Shown: piece by piece, positions 54,451 to 64,000 of the stretch
Position numbering within the stretch: position 1 is the stretch's first letter
How the letters are laid out: the number at the start of each line of letters is the position of its first letter
Assembly (NCBI GenBank): GCA_947044365.1
Contig: OX345638.1
Location: forward strand, 1,536,201-1,600,200
Direction: 5' to 3'
From: Petrosia ficiformis
Taxonomy: Eukaryota; Porifera; Demospongiae; Haplosclerida; Petrosiidae
DNA: 64,000 bases
Made by a program: the position numbers and the translations under genes
The notes under the pieces: model-generated
Told to the model about the DNA's origin: nothing
The model's input: the letters and a program-made list of their open reading frames with translations, nothing else
Database searches by the model: none

Positions 54451-57134
54451 CATACATACATACATACATACATACATACATACATACATACATACATACA
54501 TACATACATACATACATGCATGCATACATATGTAGGGTTGTGAATGTATAGAAAGTACAGATGTATCACATCATCCACACATTATTTCTTTAAATTATCA
54601 TATGCATCCCTGGTTTAGCTAAAAGCCTTGCAGTAAGGTGCTATGATGTTTAGTTAACTAAACTGAAAACAAACTTTACAAAATAAGTGAAGGCATCTGT
54701 TGGACATGAAGATATATGTTTTCAGATATGGAGAGTATATATAAAGATGATAACAAAATTACAATTGGTACATGTTATATTATTCAAATAATTATTATAT
54801 ACTTATAGTTTCTTAGTCACATTTTTCTCAGTATCAATGCCATCTGGTTGAATAATAATTATAATAATTGAACGCTGCTTCATAAAAATGTTTTAGCATT
54901 CTCCTTTAAAATCAATATCTATAATATCAAAATGACTTACATTTAGTCAGCTTATAAATGACATTACTCCATTGACTGTGTGGTTCATTAAGACAAGCTA
55001 TATCATTAACATCATTACTCCTTGATAAAGGATGATTTGCAAAGAACTCTTCACTAGCACTGAAACCTATACCAGCTCTACGCCTTATCCAGTTCAGTGA
55101 TCCACACTTATATGTGAATATAGCATAGGACACGACATTACTTGAAGTCAAAACCAATTGAAATGAATTGGACTGTGAAAGGATGCAGAGAAAAACTAAT
55201 CAGTTTAATTTGTATTAATTCATAGTTGTGTGTGTGCATGTTCTGTAGCTACATGTCATGTTCAAACGTAGCAAATGGGAGAGTCTCAGATCTAGTTAAC
55301 TATGTACAATTATACAAAATAAATTTATAATAGAGATGGAGTTTTGGGCTGTCTTTAGAATAATAATTTATACTTACATAAGTACAGAATTGATTTCCAA
55401 GTGGACATACATTCATCCATTTAATTACTATAACTGATTTGGCAGTGAAGTCTATATTTTGATTTCTCATTAGGAAGGTTTGTACACGTTCCAACACATC
55501 AGCACCATTCTCAGGAGTGAAAGAATTATAATATACTCCTCCTGAGTCACGTAGATCTATATCATCCCAGTATGGAGAAATGACCACCTGATAAATAGGA
55601 AATGTCTTCGGGATAAATGAACTATATCCATATTCAAAACTGATTAATCCATTGCTGCTTATCTGTAATGTAAACTAATGAAGTTATTGTAATAAATATT
55701 CATAACTAACATACGTATGCATCCTTGTAACTTTTTTTGCTGAAAACAACAGCAGAAGGAAATGTAATATATCGATACCCATCATCAACATCGGTAAACA
55801 AGGAGGAATCATCACCCAAATTAAGGAATGGTAGGGTATCTGTATAAGTAAATTCACTAATAAAATAAAGATAGCCTGAAATGCATTTCAAGTTGTACAG
55901 TATAGTTCTTTCAGATCTACTTCCTGAATGTCAATTCACTGCAAAAATAAAATTGTTAAAATAACTAATTTATTGGTTAGTACAGTTGTAAGGGATAGTG
56001 GAAATTATAATTTAATTGGTCATGTAGGTTGTTGCGTCTGTATGGTGATATGCTTGTACTTGTACTAATTATAATACAATAATTGCAATTTCAAATATCC
56101 TTTTACTGCATCTCTATTGGATATACAAAACAATAGCAGAATAATATTTTAATTAAATCAATTTATGTTTCCAAACCTTCTTTGTGCATCTAATATGACA
56201 TGATAATTGATTTTAGTACAAGTATCATGTATCATTCAGTTACAACAACCTGTATGACTAATTACATTATAATTTGTATCCTTATACTACACCAATAAAT
56301 TTAACAATTCTATTTTTGCAGTGAAAACAAGCTAAAGAAAGTAACACATCCAATTGCATAACAACAGACAGATATGTAGGAAAGAGTATGCTAGACTGTG
56401 AAATTAAAGCAGGTAAAGCCAATTGAGAAGGTAGTAAGAAGCTTTCATTTTACGATTTCGTTCAACATCAGCTTTTAAAATGTGTAATGCAGCTGTCAAG
56501 CACTCCTGAATATCACTAAGCAATTGTTTTTCATCTCCTCCAAAATATGCTCATTTTGCTGTTTTGTTGTCATTTTGCTATGTATAGTAGGTGAGTCCAC
56601 TCTGCTTCCAAAAATGATTGTTTAATAGCAAACTTGGCCTCTTCACTGCAGGGTCCATATATGCCATGCTCACAATCACAAATTCATATGCACGGTCTGT
56701 AAAATCAAATGTGCATAATTATAAATGGTTGCTTCCCACTCCATTTTGGGCTCTTGCAGCTGATACAACATATATATACACTATAGTTTTGAGCTGTTAT
56801 GCTATGATGATTATATTTATGATAATCTACTATTCAAGATAATTATTTTCACAAGATAATAATTATTACATGATTACAACTTGTGTCGCATTATCACTAC
56901 AATAATCACTAAATTATTACTATTGTTGCAATATTCCTCCTAAAGAGAAGGAAAACAAAATATTTGACCTATTAAAATGATATATAATATAGTATAATAA
57001 AAAAGCCTGGTGGAGTCCAAAAATATTTAAATAGTATTAAAATAATTCTCACCATTGTCATCAAAACTAGGTTGTGATCTTGTAAATCCCACTCGATGCA
57101 AGATTAGTAGGAACACACAGTATGTTGTCCACAT
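48831..57134 (-). CDS. Receptor gene E (complete short form): NIDO, 2 Ig, 4 FN3, TM, altered tail end
   Basis: Hand-spliced product about 966 aa. Exons: signal 57134-57053 (MWTTYCVFLLILHRVGF); NIDO 55875-55715, 55662-55378, 55172-54941; Ig 53389-53120 and 52945-52676; FN3 52433-52119, 51236-50904, 50477-50193; FN3 plus TM 50139-49692; tail 49636-49583 and 49499-49446; last exon 48942-48831. Exon lengths equal those of C except where C is damaged, and phases match throughout. The tail has ALYETV and ALYENK. In the last exon two extra bases (near 48862) shift the frame, so the conserved VIYE ending is replaced by LLYMKLSD and the stop moves 4 bases. LLYMKL still happens to fit the ITIM pattern. 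The intron between FN3 exons 52119 and 51236 holds about 540 bp not seen in paralogues. Confidence 0.85.
49030..49077. repeat. Hairpin in tail intron of gene E
   Basis: Copy of 23754-23802: GTTTCAACTCGTAG and its complement around a short loop. Confidence 0.75.
50635..50660 (-). pseudogene. Fragment of an FN3 exon start in an intron of E
   Basis: ccaggttctgagaaacac repeats the acceptor and first bases of the FN3 exon at 50477, but is followed by (CATA)n instead of the exon body. It resembles the rearranged fragment in pseudogene C. Confidence 0.6.
51284..51465. repeat. (CATA)n microsatellite in gene E
   Basis: Long tetranucleotide run, followed by an (AAT)n and AAAT-rich tract to about 51535. 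Confidence 0.9.
51536..52072. other. Unidentified insert in a gene E intron
   Basis: About 540 bp of more balanced composition, absent from the same intron of B, C, D and F. It contains the palindrome TGCGCATGCGCA (51548-51559), an inverted pair GGGAGACTGTCAG (51681) / CTGCCAGTCTCCC (about 51754), and a block from about 51955 to 52065 bounded by TTGGGGGT and ACCCCCAA. No coding frame is convincing. It may be one or more non-autonomous elements. Confidence 0.5.
53670..53890. repeat. Dispersed MITE-like repeat in NIDO/Ig intron of E
   Basis: Family of 20645-20913, in the same intron as in C and D. The remainder of the intron (53891-54940) has a long (CATA)n run and no exon. Confidence 0.65.
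54340..54520. repeat. (CATA)n microsatellite, longest run in the window
   Basis: About 180 bases of nearly pure tetranucleotide repeat between NIDO and Ig exons of gene E. All frames across it are artefacts. Confidence 0.95.
55930..56330. repeat. Dispersed repeat in first intron of E, shared with C
   Basis: Near copy of 29700-30090. The rest of the intron to 57052 also parallels C and has no coding signal. Confidence 0.7.
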
Positions 57135-57150
57135 GATGACTGTATAACTG

Positions 57151-57170
57151 CAATGGGTTTGGCTCGTTAG
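57151..57170 (-). promoter_or_regulatory. Conserved upstream motif, gene E copy
   Basis: CTAACGAGCCAAACCCATTG on the gene strand, 17-36 bases before the ATG, is identical to the C copy. Confidence 0.45.
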
Positions 57171-57828
57171 CGCCTCTATATAGATCTCGTTTGATATTGA
57201 TAATTTAATTATTACTTACAAGTTTAAGTAAGTTGTAAGAATCATCCAAATTTGGATGATTTCTTCAACTTAGTGAAATCAAAAGATTTCATTCTCAGTT
57301 TTCATGTATTTTTATGTTATGACATCATTATATAACTAAACAAAGATAAAAGATTTGTGTATTATGTAGCAAGGCCCATGAGCTCTTCATATAATCACTA
57401 ATATTGCGGTATTAGGTCATTTATAGACTGTTAGGGCTATGTGCATTTTTATATTTATAGAAATTAATGAAAACATTTCTATTTATACATTATATGAAGC
57501 AGAGACTACATAAACAGGTGTAATGTTATGCACATCAAAAGTAGTCCACTTTAACTATCTGACTCACTCTCCTCTTTGCCTTGGCATAAATTTTGATTGA
57601 GAAAAAAGGTTTCATATTGGGTTGTGACATATACATACATAGTACATACATATAAACAGGTACATAATTTATTATTTAAAAATTAATGAATGCATTTGCA
57701 TTTATAGTAGTGAATAGTTACTGTCTAAACATGGAAATATAACGTTACGTAGAAACAAGCTCATGGCTGTTTTAAAGTCAATGGGTTGTGACATTTAAAT
57801 ACACACAGGTACATAATTTATTGTCTAG

Positions 57829-59100
57829 TCAGACTGTTTCATAAATAACAGTTTCATCTTGTTCATCTTGTTGTGGTTGTGGAGTTGCATATACATGTCC
57901 AGATGCCCGATACCCTGTCAATTCAATATCCTTTCTATAATGTATAGATGTCTTAAATAATTATTCATTTCTTTAATTAGTGATCGACTAACTTATATGG
58001 ATCCACTGTTTCATACAGAGCATGATTGGATGGTTCAAGTGTGGATCTATAAAAATGGAAAAATAATAATTATATATTTTGTAAACTAATTATTAGAAAA
58101 CCTTTCTTTTTTCTTGGGCTTTTTGTTTAATATCTTAAGCAGTATGAAAATAACATTAGCAACAAGTGATGTGACAACAATAACACTCAACACTGATACA
58201 CTGGCTATTAGACCAGTACATCCAATCATTGATGATGGTGAAGAAGTTGAACTGGCTACTAGGCCAGTACACCCAATCGTAGATGAAGAAATGAGTGATA
58301 GAGTTGAACTAGTAGATGCAGAACTATCTGTTGTAATCATGACAATAACTGGAGATGATCTCTCACTCTCATATTCCATATTATTAATAGTGAAGACACC
58401 ATACACTTGAAACACATACTCAATATCACGTTGTAGTCTAGGTAACCCTGTAGAGACTACTGATACTGGGAATATAATAGTTTGAGATATTTGTTCATTA
58501 GTTTGTTTGTATTCTAGTACATAACTTGTGAGTTCAGTGTGGTTCAGAGGAGTCCAGTTAATGATTACTATATCTTCTAATATCTCAACTATCAGATCTT
58601 TTATTACTGTATTATAATAAGATATTAATAACAGTTCTATATCAGTTAATTTAATATACCTGGTAACAGAGTTGAGGCCTGTATGTCTATCCATTCTCCA
58701 GGACCAGCAATAGTGTGTGCTCTTACTCCAACCGTATAAATTGTGAAACTTGCTAATCCATCTATTGTGTGTTCAGTGTTTGTTGTACCATTCACATATA
58801 TAAACCAATCATCGCTGTCAGTCTCTCTATAACGTATATCATACATGATAATGATACCATTAGGAATGGAGGGTTGATTCCATGTGATGTTGATCTGATC
58901 TACATCTGATCCATTTGACATTAGGTTTGACACCACACCAGGTTCTGAGAAACACAACATCATGTGATACATGAAACAGTAAGTTGCTACATACTGACAT
59001 ACATACTTATGCACACACACATAAACATTATTATTTATATGTACATTGCATGCACAGTGACTGCGTACATATACATACATATATACTTACACAGATATAA

Positions 59101-59136
<36 letters not shown>

Positions 59137-59174
59137 GTATAAATATATATATAATATATATATAATATATATAC

Positions 59175-59207
<33 letters not shown>

Positions 59208-59730
59208 CATGCATGCATACATACATACATACATACGTACATACATACCTGATTCAGGTGAGTCAACACTTTGTGTTGAGGTCAAAGCCACAAGCAAATT
59301 CCTATCATCAATAGTCAGATTACCAAACATTTGTATATCATATGTTGTAAAAGGCTGAACCCCATCATACTGGAATGAGGTTGTGTCTTTATTCACATCA
59401 AATCTAATAACCTCATCCACTCGTTTTCCCTGATTTGTGATTCTAATCTCCACGACATAAGTTTTAAGATACTCTCCTCCTTCACACACTAGAAGTGGAT
59501 TCCAGGAGACATTAATATGAGGATTAACACTATCAGCTATCAAACTCTCATCAATTTGTGGTCTTTCTTCTGGTTGGTTATCTAGACAAAGGTAGAAGAA
59601 GAAAGAGGAGTTAAAAACAATTGAAAGTATAAACAGACTTGTATACATAGGCATTACTGTACATAAATACACACATGCACATATACATAAATGCAATGTC
59701 ATACACACATATATACATACATACTGTACA

Positions 59731-59762
<32 letters not shown>

Positions 59763-62700
59763 AATGACACACCTTCAGGAAGTGTTTGAATACTCAATAC
59801 AACATCTTCTCCATATAAACTAGGTCGACTATAAACAACACGCAATGTTACTGTATACATCATATCAGATAATAATCCGTTAATAGTAACATTGAGAGAT
59901 GGGAATCGTTCAGTGACCATATTCTCATTAGTTGCTTCTGATTTGTATGTTATTTGAACTTCTGCTATATCAGCAACTTCTCCGTTTATCGGGCTTACAG
60001 CTAGTTCAGAATATGCCCATATTAGGAAGAAAGAGGTTGCATTTATAAGAGCTCTTGGAACACATATATCCGTCAGTTTAGCTAATCCTAAGAGAAAAAC
60101 AATGAGATGTGATATGTGATGTAGAGACAGATGGATGTATAAATAGATAGATAGACAGACGTATATACATGTAACACAGTAATTATAATTATTACTGGTG
60201 GACACAATGACAAACAGACAAACAGACAGATGGACAGACAGACAGGCAGATAGTCAGAAAGACAGACAGACAAATGGATAAACGGACAGACTTGCTGTTA
60301 TAGAGGAAAACTGCACTGTCTCAGAAACATCTCCACACCCAACTCCATTACAAGCAGTAATATCAATCATGTAATTAACATTAGGCTCAGGTGTGTCGAA
60401 TTCAAATACTGGTTGAATGGTAAATGACAATGGTATACTGGATGGTGAGGTGAATCTTAACTCATATTTATTAATCTCATTAAAATTATCATTAGGACCT
60501 TCCCATTTGATACGAATAGTGAAAAAAGAAAGAAAATCAAATCCAATAGTTGATGCATTTACCATATAAGGTCGATCTAAAATGTGAAAAGATAAAATCA
60601 AATGAAAGGAATGAATGAAGTATTGAAATGGAGTGACATAATTTAGAACCACAAACCACAAGGAAAGAAATATATTTTGGCCATTGGACATTTTAGATGA
60701 ATGTCCAACCATTTATAACATGCTTTGCTAATCTCACCTCACATAGAAAATAAATACTTTTAAATAAGGCTGAATGGGAAAGTGAAAACATACGTAGAGG
60801 ATTGTGAAGTGCTGATGCTTGAGTTTGATTCTCAGTGACTACCAGCATTTTTCACTTTCCTCTTTCAATCTTATTTAGCATTTATCATCTCCAACGTATA
60901 TAGTTCATTACATGGTTGATCATAACTCAGTAATGTCCAAGCAGATTCAAGACCTTATTTCTTACTCTGAAATCACATTGAGTTGAAACTCAGCTTATTA
61001 TGAATTCATGACAAGTTGCTATGGAAACGTAGGTGCACATATATATGTATATGCAGTGAAATTACTCATAGATGTGTATAATATAATATAGTAAAAATAG
61101 CACAAGCATGCATTCAAAGCTATTAATTTATAATCAGCTCATTTCATTTCATACACAACCTACCTTGTATAATCACTTCAAATGGTAACACTCTAATTCG
61201 CTCAATGGAGTCTATTATATTGACAGCAACACATTTATAATCTCCAGCCCTATCATAAGTAACTGATTCAAATATATGGAACGCATGACCTACAGGAGAG
61301 CTACTTAATACCACGCTGTTAGGATCTTCTATTCGTACTGTGGCTTCAGGATTTCCAACTGCATGACAGCCTATTGTTTCAGTGTCCGAAAAGTTAATCC
61401 TCACAGGTGAGAAGAGAAGTGGATCAGCGAAAAAAGGTGTGTCTATAATAATGTAATTAATATCATACACACACATTGTCACACACAGAAACATACAGAC
61501 GAAACAATACAGACACACAAATTGATGACATGAAAAGATAGGTACATTAACACAAACCAATATAGGCAGACAGAAAGACAGACCAATGGATGGATGGACA
61601 CAGAAAAGCAGACAGACACATAGACAAACAGAAATAAACACAAGCACAAATATATAGGTAGACAGACAAACAGACAAACAGACAGACCAACAGATGTATA
61701 AACGTCTACATAGACATAGACTAACAGAAACAGATACAAACACAAATATATAATCATGTGGACAGACAGACACACTCACATCTGACATTAAGATCAATGG
61801 CATCACTCTCAATCTTATCAGCAACCCTGTTACCAATAAATGCCTGATATTTATAATCAGGAAGATTGTCAGAGGGAACCAGTGGATTGAAGAATACAGT
61901 TGAATTAACAATACGATTATTAGCATCATTTTCATCAGTTGTGGTTATTGTTATAGTGTCAGTATCATTGAAAACTTTACCCATTCTAAACCAGTGTATT
62001 GTCAGAGGCTCCAGAGCATCTATTTGATTTTGTATCACACAATATATTGTGAATATATTGTTCTCAAGGAGATTAAAAGAACCACGAGTGGAATCTAGTA
62101 TAACTGGACCTAGTGTATACATGTAGAAAGTAGAGAAAAAAATTTAATTAAAGAGGACATATACTATTTTATACATTAGACAATGCTTTGAAAAATACTG
62201 TAACTATAGTAACTTATTCTGCATAACCGAATTGGCCATTTTAGATGCACAATAAACATTAGCAATACATGTAATAAGAACAGGTATTGGTGTAACCATA
62301 GTAACACTACCATTTTGGATATGCAACAAACTAATAGGACAAGGTTTGGCATAACCATAGTAACTCTATCATTAGCAATAATAGTACTTGGTATTGGCAT
62401 ATGTAACTATAGTAACACTGCTATTTTAGATATCTATAAACATAAACAGGAATGTTGGAGTAACCATAGTAACACTGCTATTTTAGACATCTATAAACAT
62501 AAACAAGAATATTGGAGTAACCATAGTAACACTATTATATTGGAGTAACCATAGTAACACTGCTATTTCAGAAGTGTAATAAACATTAGTACTACAATAG
62601 CAAGTAGTACCAGACATTTGGTGCACTTTTACATCAGAACAATTATTTTTTGAATGTATACAGTTTGTCCATGCAGCACTCCTGTTTAAAATTAATTATG

Positions 62701-63863
62701 TACCTGTAACAGTTAACATTGAACTGGTTGTTGCAATTTGATTAACAAAATCAGTAACTGTACATGTATACAATCCTTGAGCTTCATTTGATACATTTTT
62801 CAGTGTAATAGTAGGTATATTCAATGCCACTAGACCACAGTCTGTACAGTTTAAATAGGGAATAGTCCATAAATAAGTGAGGCCAAATCCAACTGTGGCT
62901 ATACAAGTGAAAGTTACATTTAGTCCTTGTGCGACTGTCTTATCTGGGATTGTTTGTAGTTCAGGTGGAGAAACTAAAGAAAGAAACATTTTGAAAAAGG
63001 AAGAAACTGGCAGAGGATGATAAAAACAAGTGAGGAATATAAAAGAAAGGATAAAGACATCAGCAAACAGACAAAAAATAGGTATGGCAGATACTCTGAC
63101 AAAATGACAGACAGGTAGATATAATCAAATAATGACAAACATATGCTTACCATACACATCAACCCTTATCATATCACTCATCTCTCCTCCCTCATTTTCT
63201 GCAGTACAAGTGTAGTCTCCGATATATTCCAGTGTTACTTGTTCAAGTGTTAGAGTACTGGTGTGAATATCATTATTACTAACAAGTGAAGTGGATGGAA
63301 GGGATACATCTGTGTTACTTTTCCAAGTAACATTAGGTGTGGTGAGGGATTGAACTTCACAAGTGAGACTCACTGTTGAGTTGTAAGAATCATTAACAGA
63401 TTGAGGAGAAATGGTTACCACTGGAAGAGGAACTAGAGAGAGAGACATAGGGACATAGACACAGAGAAAGAGAAAGAGACAAACAGACAAACAGACAGAT
63501 AGAAAGAAGAAAGGATTATGAATACATTTAACAGACAGATAGATACAAACATATGCTTACCATACACATCAACTCTTATCATATCACTCATCTCTCCTCC
63601 TTCATTTTCTGCAGTACAAGTATATTCTCCAATATATTCCAGTGTTACTTGTACCAGTGTTAAAACACTGGTATGAATATGATTATTCCTAACAACTGAA
63701 GTGGAAGGAAGTATCATATCTGTGTTACTTGTCCATGTAACATCAGGGGTGATGAAGGATTGGATATAACAAATGAGAGTAACTGTTGAACCAAATACAA
63801 CATTGTCAAGTTCAGAATGAATGATTACAAAAGGAGGAGGAACTGTGGAGAGAGAGTGAGAGT

Positions 63864-63943
<80 letters not shown>

Positions 63944-64000
63944 GAGAAAGAGAGAGAGAGAAAACAATAGACTGACAGAGTCAGACACTGCTACAACACC
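57829..64000 (-). CDS. Receptor gene F (long form), 5' part outside window: at least 5 Ig, 5 FN3, TM, tail
   Basis: Visible exons in coding order: Ig 63842-63561, 63432-63151, 62973-62704, 62109-61780, 61442-61164; FN3 60576-60292, 60087-59773, 59581-59249, 58944-58660; FN3 plus stalk plus TM 58606-58102; tail 58046-57993; last exon 57934-57829. Every exon from Ig type 2 (LQTIPDKTV) onward has exactly the length of its counterpart in gene D, and all are open. The tail encodes ALYETVDPY and ends VIYETV. A Tyr present in D (AYGHV) is changed to Ser here (ASGHV), and YATL is YATP, so the ITAM-like spacing of D is lost while the terminal ITIM-like motif stays. The signal peptide, NIDO and further Ig exons should lie right of base 64000. 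The leftmost-in-protein visible Ig (63842-63561) is the most diverged. Confidence 0.87.
60761..60877. mobile_element. Shortened copy of the tRNA-like MITE in gene F
   Basis: Nearly the same as 34882-35002 and in the same intron, with a 4-base deletion next to the tgagtttgattctc block. Confidence 0.65.
62240..62580. repeat. Imperfect tandem repeat in Ig/Ig intron of F
   Basis: Same array as 7540-7800 and 36300-36600, with an extra partial unit. Confidence 0.75.
63850..63960. repeat. (GA)n microsatellite in gene F intron
   Basis: GA/GAAA repeats directly upstream, on the gene strand, of the acceptor of the Ig exon at 63842, where they make up the (CT)n pyrimidine tract. The window ends 40 bases later. 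Confidence 0.85.

Noticed and set aside
54313..54578. Open frames made of Met-Tyr-Val-Cys or Tyr-Ile-His-Thr repeats on both strands
   Set aside because: They are translations of the (CATA)n microsatellite, which is open in several frames. The same applies near 10767-11164, 17016-17335, 25243-25757, 40001-40207, 50584-51560 and 59035-59269.

Overview
This is eukaryotic, AT-rich, intron-rich DNA from an early-branching animal. A sponge is my best guess, at low to moderate confidence. The guess rests on short phase-1 exons, a repeat-dense genome, and NIDO, Ig and FN3 domains combined in one receptor. There is no prokaryotic content. The landscape is dominated by a tandem cluster of six paralogous single-pass receptor genes, all on the minus strand (called A to F from left to right). 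Gene A runs off the left edge (its 3' part is missing) and gene F runs off the right edge (its 5' part is missing).

Complete members share one plan: a short signal-peptide exon, a NIDO (nidogen-like) ectodomain in three exons, a variable number of one-exon Ig domains, several one-exon FN3 domains, a Ser/Thr-rich stalk with one transmembrane helix, and a cytoplasmic tail built from tiny exons. The last exon usually ends in an ITIM-like tyrosine motif. Nearly every domain exon is phase 1-1, so domains can be gained or lost without breaking the frame. A, D and F are long forms; D is NIDO, 8 Ig, 5 FN3, TM, about 1641 aa after splicing by hand. E is a short form (NIDO, 2 Ig, 4 FN3, TM; about 966 aa). 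B is shorter still (NIDO, 3 FN3, TM; about 765 aa), has no Ig, and carries seven 45-nt tail exons on a 106-bp tandem repeat. C has the same plan as E but carries three disabling lesions and is called a pseudogene. Exons were joined by eye from GT/AG sites and frame, with boundaries good to a few bases.

Layout: 1-5112, intron of gene A holding an intact Ty1/copia retrotransposon in the opposite orientation (508-5049, identical-looking 277-bp LTRs). 5113-12640, gene A. 12641-15100, A/B spacer with a duplicated repeat and an inverted tRNA-derived SINE. 15101-21127, gene B. 21128-23565, spacer with a minisatellite and a Ty3/gypsy gag relic. 23566-30816, pseudogene C. 30817-32102, spacer. 32103-42314, gene D. 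42315-48830, spacer with a decayed pogo/Tigger-like transposase bearing a PHD finger and two exons of a death-domain gene. 48831-57134, gene E. 57135-57828, spacer. 57829-64000, gene F. The C-D and E-F pairs, with their flanks, look like two copies of a unit of about 25.5 kb.

The receptor cluster is the most interesting content: a rapidly diversifying, copy-number-variable, exon-shuffled family with candidate ITIM/ITAM-like tails. It has the look expected of cell-recognition or immune-type receptors, but that function is inferred, not shown.
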